In this document: positions 1-8,687 of the stretch, piece by piece
Layout: the number at the start of each line of letters is the position of its first letter
How positions within the stretch are numbered: the stretch's first letter is position 1
NCBI GenBank assembly: GCA_050949725.1
Contig: JBMNGH010000002.1
Location: 1 to 64,000 of the forward strand
DNA from: JBMNGH01 sp050949725
GTDB lineage: Bacteria; Bacillota; Thermosediminibacteria; Thermosediminibacterales; Tepidanaerobacteraceae
Reading direction: 5' to 3'
DNA: 64,000 nucleotides
Made by a program: the position numbers and the translations under genes
The notes under the pieces: generated by a model
Told to the model about the DNA's origin: nothing
The model's input: only the letters and a program-made list of their open reading frames with translations
The model's database searches: none

Positions 1-78
1 GACTTCGAGGAAGGCTCGATGCTCTACAACGCGTTCGGCGGGATCGCAGCAATCCTTCGTTACAGGACCGGATACTGA
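1..78 (+). CDS. C-terminal end of an archaeal protein (partial)
   Basis: The reading frame is open from base 1 and ends at the TGA at 76-78, giving about 25 residues that finish in LRYRTGY. The stop overlaps the ATG of the next gene (TGATG), the tight coupling usual in archaeal operons. Base composition is high-GC like the argS fragment that follows, so it belongs to the same foreign DNA. Too little is present to name a function. Confidence 0.55.
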   Translation, partial: DFEEGSMLYNAFGGIAAILRYRTGY

Positions 79-1310
79 TGTTTCAGGAGAAATACCACCA
101 GATTGAGCGCATGCTCCGGGCATGCACCGGTGAAGAGGATGTCCTCCTCACGACGGGGGGGGATCACGCTGATCTCGCCTCGACGGTAGCGTTTAAACTT
201 GCAAAGAAGCAGAAGAGAGCCCCGGCAAAGATCGCCGGCGATATCGCAGGGACGCTCGCGGCCGACCCTGACCTCGGCGACATCCAGGTCGAGGCGGCAG
301 GCCCCTACGTCAACTTCAGGTTCGGCCCCTCGCTCCTCGCTGAGGCGGTCAGGGAAGCACTCGAGCCCGGCTACGGGAAGCTCCCCCGCCGCTCAGAGCG
401 GGTGGTACTCGAGCACACCAGCGCGAACCCAAACGGCCCTCTCCACGTCGGCCACATCCGAAACACCGTCATCGGCGACTCCCTTGCCCGGGCGTTCCGG
501 AAGGCCGGGTATCCTCTTGAAGTTCAGTATTACCTAAACGATATGGGCCGCCAGGTTGCCATCGTCGCCTGGGGACTCGATCACCTCGGCATCGCCCGTG
601 AGGAGGGCGAGAAGGAAGATCACTACGTCGCGCGGGTCTATATCGCTGCGAACCAGAGGATCCAGGAGAACCCCGCGATCACCGAAGAGATTGATCACCT
701 CATGCAGGGTGTGGAACGCGGTGATCCCGAGACCGCCGGCACGTTCCGGGCGGCCGTCTCGCTCTGTGTGGAGGGGATCAGAGCGACTCTCGCTGCTTTG
801 AATGCCCATCATGACCGATTCGTCTGGGAAAGCGATTTTATCAGGATCGGGGATGTTGACCGGGTCATCGAACAGGTCCGGCGGCTCCCACAGACCCACG
901 AGGATGAGACCCTCTGGATCGATCTCTCGGAGGAGGGCTTTGAGAAGAAGTACATACTCCGGCGGAGCGACGGCACGTCGGTCTACAGCACCCGGGACCT
1001 CGCCTACCATACGTGGAAGGGACGCAACTACGATCGGGTGATCGATGTCCTCGGGGCCGACCACAAGCTGATAGGCGCCCAGCTCCAGGCCACCCTCGGC
1101 CTCCTCGGGGAGAGGGTGCCCGAGATCGTCTACTTCGAGTTCGTCTCCCTCCCTGAGGGATCCATGAGCACCCGGGCAGGGAAGTTCGTCTCCGCCGACG
1201 ATCTGGTCGAAGAGGTGACTGCAAAGGCGTTTGAGGAGGTGACCGCCAGGCGCCCGGAACTCTCCACCGAGGAGCGGCACGCCATTGCGGAATCGGTCGC
1301 CATCGCCGCC
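78..1310 (+). CDS. argS: Arginyl-tRNA synthetase, archaeal, 3'-truncated at a chimeric junction
   Basis: Class I aminoacyl-tRNA synthetase that charges tRNA-Arg. The N-terminal Arg-tRNA-synthetase domain is followed by the catalytic HIGH-type motif in HTSANPNGPLHVGHIRNT (residues ~112-129), and later by the DLAYHTWKGRNYDRVIDVLG stretch and the MSTRAGKFVS equivalent of KMSKS (~367-376). About 411 ArgS residues are present. The end of the catalytic domain and the whole C-terminal DALR anticodon-binding domain are missing, because at ~1310 the frame runs into CheA sequence. DNA here is strongly GC-rich with archaeal codon use, unlike everything after the junction. The continuous frame 78-1688 should not be taken as a real 536-residue protein. 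Confidence 0.88.
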
Positions 1311-1322
1311 ATAGTTCAGGTA
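1300..1322. other. Chimeric junction: archaeal argS to clostridial cheA
   Basis: Composition flips within about 15 bases, from GC-rich (catcgccgcc) to AT-rich (ataaaagagacgg and onward). Protein similarity changes at the same point from ArgS to the CheW-like regulatory domain of CheA (VQVGEEKYAIPL). The frame is kept, probably by chance. An assembly or amplification chimera is the simplest explanation. A real recombination would leave both genes broken. Confidence 0.85.
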
Positions 1323-1688
1323 GGAGAAGAAAAGTATGCAATTCCATTGAGCTCAATAAAAGAGACGGTAATTATTTCCAGAGAGACCCTAAAAAAAGTC
1401 CAGAAACATGAGGTCATATTGCTTAGGGAACGAGTGGTTCCCCTGCTCAAATTAAGTGAAGTGCTTGACATACAAACAGATGTAGACTCAAAACAATATA
1501 TGACCGTTGTTATTGTGAAAAAAGGAGATAGAGATGTCGGTTTGGTAGTGGAAAAACTAATTGGTCAGCAGGAGATTGTTATTAAGTCACTCGGTAATTA
1601 TTTAGAAAACATCAAATTTATCGCAGGTGCAACAATTCTCGGAGATGGAAAAGTTGCATTGATACTTGATGTAAATACATTAATTTGA
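1311..1688 (+). CDS. cheA: Chemotaxis histidine kinase CheA, C-terminal regulatory domain only (5'-truncated)
   Basis: About 125 residues matching the CheW-like P5 domain of CheA, which docks the kinase to CheW and receptors. It begins at VQVGEEKYAIPLSSIKET and includes VPLLKLSEVL and the usual ending GDGKVALILDVNTLI. The P1 phosphotransfer, dimerisation and ATPase domains are absent because the contig switches to archaeal DNA at ~1310. cheW follows 16 bases downstream, then cheC and cheD, the standard order in motile Clostridia. The intact gene presumably exists in the source genome. Confidence 0.88.
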   Translation: MVQVGEEKYAIPLSSIKETVIISRETLKKVQKHEVILLRERVVPLLKLSEVLDIQTDVDSKQYMTVVIVKKGDRDVGLVVEKLIGQQEIVIKSLGNYLENIKFIAGATILGDGKVALILDVNTLI

Positions 1689-1704
1689 GTTTGGAGGTAT
1701 TTCT

Positions 1705-2160
1705 GTGACCGAAGATATCCGTCAATTTGTCGAATTCAAGCTAGGCGAAGAAACTTATGGTGTAGATATACTTCAAGTAAAGACTATTGAGCGCATGATG
1801 CCTATAACAAGAGTGCCCAAAGCGCCACAATTTGTGGAAGGTGTAATCAATTTAAGAGGAGATATAGTAACTGTAATTGATTTAAAAAAGAGATTTGACC
1901 TTCCGAAGAGGGAAGAAACAGATAACACCCGTATTATTATTGTAAATGTTGAAGATATAACTGTTGGAATGATAGTCGATTCTGCTACTGAAGTGATCCA
2001 GCTTCCTCAGAATGCTATAGAAATGGCACCTTCAATTGTTGCTGGGATAGACGCAGATTTCTTACAAGGAGTAGGAAAAATAGGCGACAAATTATTAATA
2101 ATTTTGGATCTTTTAAAGATATTAAAGCCTGATGAAATTGAGCAACTCGCAGAAATGTGA
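1705..2160 (+). CDS. cheW: Chemotaxis coupling protein CheW
   Basis: Cytoplasmic scaffold that links chemoreceptors to CheA. The 151-residue length is normal for a single CheW domain. Visible family features are FVEFKLGEETYGVDILQVKTIERM near the N-terminus, the FVEGVINLRGDIVTVIDLKKRF core, and a C-terminal LLIILDLLKIL strand. It starts at a GTG preceded by GGAGG at 1691 with good spacing. It lies between cheA and cheC and should be cotranscribed with both. Confidence 0.95.
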   Translation: MTEDIRQFVEFKLGEETYGVDILQVKTIERMMPITRVPKAPQFVEGVINLRGDIVTVIDLKKRFDLPKREETDNTRIIIVNVEDITVGMIVDSATEVIQLPQNAIEMAPSIVAGIDADFLQGVGKIGDKLLIILDLLKILKPDEIEQLAEM

Positions 2161-2170
2161 GGTTAAAATT

Positions 2171-2806
2171 ATGTTTTCTGAGTTAGAATTAGATGCTTTA
2201 CGAGAGATAGGTAACATAGGTGCGGGAAATGCAGCAACATCCCTTTCTGAAATATTGCATAAAAAAATTAAAATTAATGTATCACAGGTAAAAGTCTTAC
2301 CTTTTGAACATGTTGCCGATTCGATCGGTGGTGCTGAAAAACTTGTAACGGGTATCTTTATGCGTGTCAATGGAGACTTCAAGGGCAATATTTTAATAAT
2401 TATTCCTGAGGCTCTTGCCTATGATTTAGTTAAGAAATTATTAAAACAGACAGGAAAAATAAATGGTTTTTCAGAAATGGGTAAGTCTGCCTTGATTGAA
2501 CTCGGCAATATTGTATCAAGTTCTTATGTTGCTGCTTTAGCCGATTTTGCCGGTATTAATATTAAAGTTTCTGTTCCGGGATTCGCTTTTGATATGGCAG
2601 GAGCAATTCTGAGCTTTCCTCTCAGCCTATACGGCCATATGGGAGACACGGTCTTTTTGATAGAAACACAATTCCTAGAAGACCTTGATAATGGTCAGGT
2701 TCACTTCCTGTTAAATCCAGATCAAGAATCGTTGAAATTACTTTTAGATGTAATTGGAGTGAGTTCTATTGAAACAAATAGTTCGGGTGGTAATGGCCGA
2801 ATATAA
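2171..2806 (+). CDS. cheC: CheY-P phosphatase CheC
   Basis: CheC-family phosphatase that dephosphorylates CheY-P and acts with CheD in adaptation. Two copies of the active-site pattern (acidic/Ser-x3-E-x2-N) are visible: ELDALREIGNIGAGNA at the N-terminus and SALIELGNIVSSS in the middle. Both are followed about 22 residues later by the conserved Pro (VLP, VSVP). I take the ATG at 2171, with GAGG just upstream, rather than earlier in-frame codons inside cheW. The 3' end overlaps cheD by 38 bases, which suggests coupling of the CheC-CheD partners. Confidence 0.93.
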   Translation: MFSELELDALREIGNIGAGNAATSLSEILHKKIKINVSQVKVLPFEHVADSIGGAEKLVTGIFMRVNGDFKGNILIIIPEALAYDLVKKLLKQTGKINGFSEMGKSALIELGNIVSSSYVAALADFAGINIKVSVPGFAFDMAGAILSFPLSLYGHMGDTVFLIETQFLEDLDNGQVHFLLNPDQESLKLLLDVIGVSSIETNSSGGNGRI

Positions 2807-3257
2807 AGCAGTAAGAGCACCTGTTGTAATTATATCGCTCGGCCTGGGGTCATGCGTAGGAGTTGCACTTTTCGATTCCACTCATAAAATAGGTGGCCTT
2901 GCGCACATTATGCTGCCCGACAGTAAATTGAGCACCAAAAACCATTTTAATCCCGGGAAATTTGCTGATACGGCAATAGATGCACTACTTTATCAGATGA
3001 TAAGACTTGGAGCAGAACAAAAGAATATAGTCGGTAAAATAGCTGGTGGAGCCCAGATGTTCAGGATGATATCAGAAAATGCGGCTATGCAAATTGGAAA
3101 ACGGAATGTTGAGGCAGTAAGATATAATTTATCGAGGCTGAACATTAAATTGATTACTGAGGACGTTGAAGGTGACTACGGAAGATCCCTAGAGTTTAAT
3201 ACCGAAAACGGCAGTCTTACCATTAAGACAATAGGGCATGGTGTAAAGGTTATATGA
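2769..3257 (+). CDS. cheD: Chemoreceptor glutamine deamidase CheD
   Basis: Deamidates Gln residues of chemoreceptors and binds CheC. The N-terminus (VVMAEYKAVRAP) and the LGLGSCVGVALFDS segment carry the catalytic Cys, with the catalytic His about 17 residues later in GGLAHIMLP. The GGAQMF motif is also present. Length 162 is typical. The TTG start at 2769 has GGAGTGAG six to seven bases upstream, inside the end of cheC. The stop overlaps the region just ahead of sigD. Confidence 0.93.
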   Translation: MKQIVRVVMAEYKAVRAPVVIISLGLGSCVGVALFDSTHKIGGLAHIMLPDSKLSTKNHFNPGKFADTAIDALLYQMIRLGAEQKNIVGKIAGGAQMFRMISENAAMQIGKRNVEAVRYNLSRLNIKLITEDVEGDYGRSLEFNTENGSLTIKTIGHGVKVI

Positions 3258-3274
3258 GATCATGGGGTGGTAAG

Positions 3275-4030
3275 ATGAATATTGTGGAAAATGACAATCT
3301 ATGGAGGCAATATACTATTTCCGGAAACAGTGAGGCAAAAGAAAAATTGATTAAACGATATATACCACTCGTTCAACATATTGTTGAAAAAATGAATATC
3401 AATACACCTAGCTACATAGATCACGAAGATTTGGTAAGTTATGGCTTATTTGGACTTTTACAAGCTATAGACAGGTTCGATTTAAAGGCAGGCACTAAGT
3501 TTACCACTTTTGCTTACACAAGGATAAAAGGTTCAATTATTGATGAGCTAAGAAAAACTGAAAAAATACCTACGTCTACAATAAAAAAATTTAAAATATT
3601 ACAAGAAGCATTGGCAAAACTTGAGCAAGAGCTGAGCAGGGCGGCAAGTGACAACGATTTATGCCGCTATTTAAATATCACCACTGACAAACTATATGAG
3701 ATGTATAATGAGGTTTCTATTTATTCAACTGCAATCCCGTTTGAGGACTTAGTTTATACGAGTGAATATCGTAAAGATTGCGGGCGACCGGATGTGTTTG
3801 CCGAAAAACAGGAGATTAAAAAAATACTCACTGATGCTATTAATCGTTTGCCAAAACAAGAGAGGCTAGTGGTGACTCTTTATTATTATGAGGACTTAAC
3901 TTTCAAAGAGATAGCTGAAGTTATGAAACTATCTCAAGGAAGGATTTCTCAACTTCATACAAAGGCAATATTAAGATTAAGAGGAAGGCTTTGCAGAAAT
4001 AGGGCTTTGATTAAAGGGGGTAGTGGTTAG
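3275..4030 (+). CDS. sigD: Flagellar/motility sigma factor (sigma-28, SigD/FliA)
   Basis: Group 3 sigma factor that directs RNA polymerase to late flagellar, motility and chemotaxis promoters. Region 2 is seen in YIDHEDLVSYGLFGLLQAID and FTTFAYTRIKGSIIDELRK. Region 3 follows, then region 4 with LPKQERLVVTLYYYEDLTFK and the helix-turn-helix IAEVMKLSQGRISQLHTKA. The start is the ATG at 3275 with GGGGTGG upstream. Position after cheD and before fapA is the common clostridial arrangement. Confidence 0.93.
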   Translation: MNIVENDNLWRQYTISGNSEAKEKLIKRYIPLVQHIVEKMNINTPSYIDHEDLVSYGLFGLLQAIDRFDLKAGTKFTTFAYTRIKGSIIDELRKTEKIPTSTIKKFKILQEALAKLEQELSRAASDNDLCRYLNITTDKLYEMYNEVSIYSTAIPFEDLVYTSEYRKDCGRPDVFAEKQEIKKILTDAINRLPKQERLVVTLYYYEDLTFKEIAEVMKLSQGRISQLHTKAILRLRGRLCRNRALIKGGSG

Positions 4031-4031
4031 C

Positions 4032-5462
4032 TTGAAAGAAAAAAAGAATTCTACCAAATCGAATGCTGAGCAGGGTGAAGCGGTTCTTGATTCCGATCTA
4101 GTTATTGAAGTATCTAAAGATGAAATGACTGCAGTTGCTAAACTTATACCACCTAAGGGTGGGCAGTTGATTACCTTTGGTCAAGCATTAAAAAAAATTG
4201 AGGAAAAAGGGATTACTTATGGAACGGACCTTGCAAAATTAAGAGAGATAATAGAAAAAAATGTTTTTTTAACGAATTTTGAGGTTGCAAAAGGTTTACC
4301 TCAGGTTAATGGAAGAGATGGAAAAGTCATAATTCACTTTGAAACAAAAAAGAGTTTAAAACCGCGGCTTTCTGAGAGTGGCAAGGTTGATTTTTATAAT
4401 TTGGATATGGTTATCAATGTATCCAAAGGTCAACTGCTCGCCGAAATTATCTTTCCAACTGAAGGGAAGCCTGGCATGACAGTGACGGGCAAAACAGTAA
4501 TGCCCAAAAAAGGGAAAATGGCAAGAATAATTCCGGCAAAAAATGTTTCCATTTCAGATGATGGAACCCGTATAACAGCTGATATTGATGGCCAGCCCGT
4601 ATTATCAAATGGAAAATTAAGTGTGTTACCTATTCTGGAAATCAAAGGCGATGTTGGTCCTGCGACTGGAAACATCAATTTTTTGGGAAGTGTTTTTGTG
4701 CGGGGAAATGTGAAGGATGGGTATAAGGTAACTGCTGAAGGGGATATAGAGATTGTAGGGACAGTGGAGTCTGCTGAGATTGTGTCAAATGGAAGCATAA
4801 AATTGGTTAGGGGAATTCAGGGAAGAGGGAAAGGCAGGCTTAAAGCAGGGTTAGATGTAATAGCCAGATACATAGAAAACACACAAGTAGAAGCGGAAAA
4901 TAACATAGTTTCCGAAGCCGCAATGCACAGCACCCTTTTTGCAGGTAACAAGATCATACTAAAAGGCAGACGTGGTCTCATAGTAGGGGGAAAGAGTACC
5001 GCTGGCGAGGAGGTTGTCGCAAAGACTATAGGCTCTCAAATGGCTACTTATACTGAAATAGAAGTTGGTGTTAATCCAAAACATAAAAAGGCATTGCAAG
5101 AAATAAACCTTGAATTAACTAATACTAAAAAAAACTTAACAAAGGTAAGACAAACCATTGATACACTACACAAATTAAAAGACCGAAATTTAATGACTAC
5201 AGACAAACAGTCATTGTATAATAAATTGCTTAACACAAGAGAAGCTCTTGAAATGGGCATCGACCAGCTAAACAAAGAAAAGGAAAGACTTGAGATGAGC
5301 ATATCGAAGCCGAGCAGGGCAAAAGTTTCGGCTAGTGACATAGTTTTTACTGGTGTAAATATCATCATAAATAATTCGAGTTTGAAGTTAAGAGATAAGG
5401 TGGAACACGTGACCTTTTATAATTACGAAGGGCAGATCAAATTTGGGCCATATGAAGGATAG
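4032..5462 (+). CDS. FapA/DUF342 family protein of the flagellar operon
   Basis: About 476 residues of the flagellar-assembly-protein-A (DUF342) family. The central part has the repetitive beta-helix pattern of this family (GSVFVRGNVKDGYKVTAEGD, then repeated GNI/GSI turns). It is preceded by the PGMTVTGKTVMPKKGK segment and followed by a charged coiled coil (~350-430) with LTNTKKNLTKVRQTI and LNKEKERLEM. Its molecular role is not established; the family tracks with flagellar and chemotaxis loci. TTG 4032 is preferred over GTG 4023, because the GGGGG site at 4014-4020 is too close to the latter. Confidence 0.85.
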   Translation: MKEKKNSTKSNAEQGEAVLDSDLVIEVSKDEMTAVAKLIPPKGGQLITFGQALKKIEEKGITYGTDLAKLREIIEKNVFLTNFEVAKGLPQVNGRDGKVIIHFETKKSLKPRLSESGKVDFYNLDMVINVSKGQLLAEIIFPTEGKPGMTVTGKTVMPKKGKMARIIPAKNVSISDDGTRITADIDGQPVLSNGKLSVLPILEIKGDVGPATGNINFLGSVFVRGNVKDGYKVTAEGDIEIVGTVESAEIVSNGSIKLVRGIQGRGKGRLKAGLDVIARYIENTQVEAENNIVSEAAMHSTLFAGNKIILKGRRGLIVGGKSTAGEEVVAKTIGSQMATYTEIEVGVNPKHKKALQEINLELTNTKKNLTKVRQTIDTLHKLKDRNLMTTDKQSLYNKLLNTREALEMGIDQLNKEKERLEMSISKPSRAKVSASDIVFTGVNIIINNSSLKLRDKVEHVTFYNYEGQIKFGPYEG

Positions 5463-5471
5463 GTGTTTAAT

Positions 5472-5777
5472 ATGTCATTCAAACCTGTTGATCTTCAAGT
5501 TTTGGTGCCCAAGGTTATAGAAGCAGCAAAAGTGCAGCAGAGTCACAAAACTGATGTTGAAGGCCGAAAAGACCTTCTTATGGATCAGTTTCAAAAACAG
5601 CTTAATACAGAAAGGCAAAAGGTAAATGAACATAATAAATCTTCAGAGATTAAACTCCAGCCCAGAAATCATTCTAAAGACGAAAAAAATAACAAGGATA
5701 AAAATAAGAAAAAGAAAAAACAACATAACACAAAATCAAAAGGTTATACAAAAAGTCATATAGATATAAGGATTTGA
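5472..5777 (+). CDS. Small lysine-rich protein at the end of the che/fla operon
   Basis: 101 residues, no named family recognised. The N-terminal 25 residues (MSFKPVDLQVLVPKVIEAAK) look like the small conserved proteins often encoded after fapA in clostridial motility operons. The remainder is highly charged, ending in a KDKNKKKKKQH tract, and is probably disordered. ATG 5472 is nine bases downstream of AAGGATAGG. It is the last gene of this operon; a promoter and an unrelated gene follow. Confidence 0.6.
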   Translation: MSFKPVDLQVLVPKVIEAAKVQQSHKTDVEGRKDLLMDQFQKQLNTERQKVNEHNKSSEIKLQPRNHSKDEKNNKDKNKKKKKQHNTKSKGYTKSHIDIRI

Positions 5778-5906
5778 ACGAAATATTGTGCTTCCCAATG
5801 GGCATAATAAAGACCGGGCATTACGGATAGTAAATTTATTAGGTCAAAAAGCAAGAAAACTACGGTCATGGTCTAAGAAATACGCAATCCCTTCTAACGA
5901 TACACC

Positions 5907-5936
5907 TTGACATTTCTGAGTTTATAAGACTATTAT
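5907..5936 (+). promoter_or_regulatory. Sigma-A type promoter for iscS
   Basis: TTGACA at 5907-5912 and TATTAT at 5931-5936 are separated by 18 bases, followed by a ~50-base leader to the iscS start. The preceding ~130 bases (5778-5906) hold no gene that I can see. Confidence 0.6.
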
Positions 5937-5992
5937 ATTTATTGGAAATAATGTTCATGATATGATCAGATAATAAGGAGACGTATATCAAG

Positions 5993-7186
5993 ATGACAAA
6001 GGTATATCTTGACCATGCAGGGACTACTCCTATCAGAAGAGAAGTTTTTGAAGCTATGGTACCGTATTTGACTGAGAACTTTGGAAATGCATCGACTTTA
6101 TATTCATACGGTAGGGAGGCAAAAAAGGCACTTGAAAACAGCAGGGAAAATGTAGCCGCAATAATAGGCGCAAATCCTGAAGAAATTTTTTTTACATCTG
6201 GTGGTACTGAATCTGATAATTGGGCTATTCGGGGAATTGCTTTGGCTAACAGGAAACATGGAAATCATATCGTTACTTCTTCAATAGAACACCCTGCCAA
6301 CCTGTATACATGTCAGGATTTAGAAAAACAGGGATATAAAATAACTTATATCCCTGTGGATGAACACGGTCTAGTCAATGTTGATAGTGTAATAAATGCT
6401 GTTACTGATGAGACCATACTTGTATCTATCATGCATGCAAATAATGAGATTGGGACTATTCAACCGATAGCTGAAATCGGAAATGCATTAAAATCTTTAA
6501 AAAAGAATAATCTCTATTTCCATACAGACGCGGTCCAATCAGTAGGCAAAATAAATGTAGATGTAAACGATTTGAATGTGGATCTTTTAAGCATTTCATC
6601 ACATAAACTATATGGACCCAAAGGTGTAGGTGCGTTATATATTCGAAAGGGTACACAAATAAAACCTTATTTAACCGGTGGGGCTCAGGAGAATAAAAAT
6701 AGAGCAGGAACTGAAAATATCCCGGCTATTGTAGGTTTTGGCAAGGCTGTTGAGCTAATTTCCCAAGAGATTGACATAGAATATGAAAGGCTTTTACATC
6801 TGAGGGATAAGCTTATAGACGGGATTATGGCAGAGATTCCTTTTGTCAGGTTAAATGGTCATCGTGATTTGCGGCTTCCTCACAATGTGAATATATGTCT
6901 GGAATTTGTTGAAGGGGAGTCCTTACTTTTTAATTTGGACATGAAAGGTATATGTGCATCAAGCGGTTCAGCTTGTAGTTCGGGTTCTCTTGCTCCATCA
7001 CATGTACTCCTCGCATTAGGCATTCCTCCTGAAATTGCACAGGGATCCCTGAGAATGACCTTGGGGAGAGATAATACTGAGGAAGAAATCGATTACGTGA
7101 TAAAGACATTGCCCAAAATAGTTGAAAGACTAAGGGCTATGTCGCCGCTATTTGCTGAAAAAAAGGCATGCCCTAAACGTGTATGA
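5993..7186 (+). CDS. iscS: Cysteine desulfurase (IscS/NifS family)
   Basis: PLP enzyme that takes sulfur from cysteine for Fe-S clusters and tRNA thiolation. It shows the N-terminal YLDHAGTTPIR motif, the PLP lysine in SSHKLYGPKGVGALY (~204) and the persulfide Cys in the flexible loop ICASSGSACSSGSLAPSHVL. Length 397 is typical. Downstream lies mnmA, which uses IscS-derived sulfur. No iscU/nifU scaffold lies between them, unlike the usual iscS-iscU-mnmA order, so this copy may serve tRNA thiolation in particular. Confidence 0.93.
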   Translation: MTKVYLDHAGTTPIRREVFEAMVPYLTENFGNASTLYSYGREAKKALENSRENVAAIIGANPEEIFFTSGGTESDNWAIRGIALANRKHGNHIVTSSIEHPANLYTCQDLEKQGYKITYIPVDEHGLVNVDSVINAVTDETILVSIMHANNEIGTIQPIAEIGNALKSLKKNNLYFHTDAVQSVGKINVDVNDLNVDLLSISSHKLYGPKGVGALYIRKGTQIKPYLTGGAQENKNRAGTENIPAIVGFGKAVELISQEIDIEYERLLHLRDKLIDGIMAEIPFVRLNGHRDLRLPHNVNICLEFVEGESLLFNLDMKGICASSGSACSSGSLAPSHVLLALGIPPEIAQGSLRMTLGRDNTEEEIDYVIKTLPKIVERLRAMSPLFAEKKACPKRV

Positions 7187-7302
7187 CCAACCGAGTGCTT
7201 TTATGAAAACGGTATAACATTTCAGGTTGCTACCACAGATAGGTTAAGCTAGAAGAAGGTTTAATAATAAAGTTTTGAATATTTTATAGAAAACGGGACG
7301 GG

Positions 7303-8415
7303 ATGGAATTGAACAAAAAAAGGGTTGTAGTGGCAATGAGTGGCGGCGTGGACAGCTCAGTCTGTGCTTATATTTTAAAACAAGAAGGATATGAAGTAAT
7401 AGGCCTGACCATGTTGAAATCTCCAGATGATTTTAAACAAACCGATATGGCAAATGGTGCGAATAAAGAAGCAAATCCAGAACTTGATATTGTCTACGAT
7501 GCCCGCCGTGTGGCTGAAATGTTGGATATACCATACCATACGATAGACCTAAAGAAATACTTTAAAGAGAAGGTAATTGATTATTTTGTAAATGAATACG
7601 TTTCAGGACACACGCCTAATCCTTGTATCATCTGCAACAAATATTTAAAGTTTGATGCTCTCTTGAAAGAAGCACTTGCCCACAATGCTTTTTACATTGC
7701 AACAGGTCATTATGCTAGAATACAGTACAGAGGCTCGAAAGGGAGGTACATACTTAAAAAGGCGAAAGACAAGGCAAAAGATCAATCCTATGCCCTTTAC
7801 CGATTATCCCAATTTCAATTGGAACATACACTGTTACCCATGGGTGAATATACTAAAAAAGAGATTCGCACAATTGCTAAAGAAGCTAACATTCCGGTTG
7901 CATCAAAACCTGACAGCCAAGAGATATGTTTTATCGATACAGATTACAAAGATTTTATCAAACATGTCGCTCCGGAATACATAGTTGCAGGAGAATTCGT
8001 CGATAAGAAAGGTAATGTCATTGGGCAGCATAAAGGCATACCCTTTTATACGGTAGGTCAAAGAAAAGGGCTTGGAATTCAGTCAACCAGACCACTATAT
8101 GTTATAAAAATAGACTCAAAAAAGAATCGAATCCTACTTGGCAGTGAAGAAGACACATATGCCGAGCAATTTACTGTTGGAAGCCTTAACTGGATTACGT
8201 TTGATCGGCTTTCAGAGACGATTAATGTCGATGTCAAGATAAGATACAATTTTAAAGAAAGGCCAGCACAGGTGTTCCCGATTGAAGAAGACCGTGTAAA
8301 AGTAATTTTTAAAGAACCCCAAAAGTCCCCTGCCCCAGGCCAAGCAGCAGTTTTTTATCGAGGAGACGAGTTAGTAGGCGGGGGTACAATAGAAGACAGA
8401 GTAGTTCTGGAATAA
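7303..8415 (+). CDS. mnmA: tRNA-specific 2-thiouridylase MnmA
   Basis: Makes 2-thiouridine at U34 of tRNA-Lys, -Glu and -Gln. It carries the N-type ATP pyrophosphatase loop AMSGGVDSSVCAYIL and the first catalytic Cys in NPCIICNKYLKF. The second Cys is in KPDSQEICFI, with the GQRKGLGI motif of the central domain after it. 370 residues, normal length. An internal stretch after GLTML (~40-60) is rich in D and N and longer than in E. coli. The gene follows iscS and ends in a strong terminator. Confidence 0.94.
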   Translation: MELNKKRVVVAMSGGVDSSVCAYILKQEGYEVIGLTMLKSPDDFKQTDMANGANKEANPELDIVYDARRVAEMLDIPYHTIDLKKYFKEKVIDYFVNEYVSGHTPNPCIICNKYLKFDALLKEALAHNAFYIATGHYARIQYRGSKGRYILKKAKDKAKDQSYALYRLSQFQLEHTLLPMGEYTKKEIRTIAKEANIPVASKPDSQEICFIDTDYKDFIKHVAPEYIVAGEFVDKKGNVIGQHKGIPFYTVGQRKGLGIQSTRPLYVIKIDSKKNRILLGSEEDTYAEQFTVGSLNWITFDRLSETINVDVKIRYNFKERPAQVFPIEEDRVKVIFKEPQKSPAPGQAAVFYRGDELVGGGTIEDRVVLE

Positions 8416-8438
8416 TGCGCACATAGCGCATTTTTTTT
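8414..8438 (+). terminator. Rho-independent terminator after mnmA
   Basis: Stem AATGCGC (8414-8420), loop acata, GCGCATT (8426-8432), followed by a run of T. It overlaps the mnmA stop codon. Confidence 0.9.
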
Positions 8439-8501
8439 GTTTGTTTGGTTAAAATATATAACATGACTGTTAACATAAATAATTTTTTTGAGGTGTTACT
8501 A

Positions 8502-8687
8502 TTGGTAATTTGTCCCGTATGCAAAGGAAACTCAATAGGTAAGGTAGGGAATAATCAATATTATTGTTGGAACTGTTTCCTTGAATTTTCGCTCCAAAAA
8601 GATAAAATTATGATTTATGAACTAGCTGATGATGGTACGCTGCTTCCATATATGGATGAGGAGGACGATGTTTTCGGAGGTAGCTAA
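8502..8687 (+). CDS. Small zinc-ribbon protein
   Basis: 61 residues with two CxxC knuckles, CPVCKG at the N-terminus and CWNC about 20 residues later, so one zinc site is likely. An acidic tail DEEDD follows. The start is TTG 8502, six bases after GAGGTG; the longer in-frame ATG at 8463 has no ribosome site. The stop abuts the ATG of the AI-2E permease. Similar small zinc-ribbon proteins are common next to AI-2E permeases in Clostridia. Function unknown. Confidence 0.7.
   Translation: MVICPVCKGNSIGKVGNNQYYCWNCFLEFSLQKDKIMIYELADDGTLLPYMDEEDDVFGGS

Noticed and set aside
534..1280. Long minus-strand open frames opposite argS
   Set aside because: High-GC DNA gives long antisense frames; the plus strand encodes a clear ArgS with catalytic motifs.
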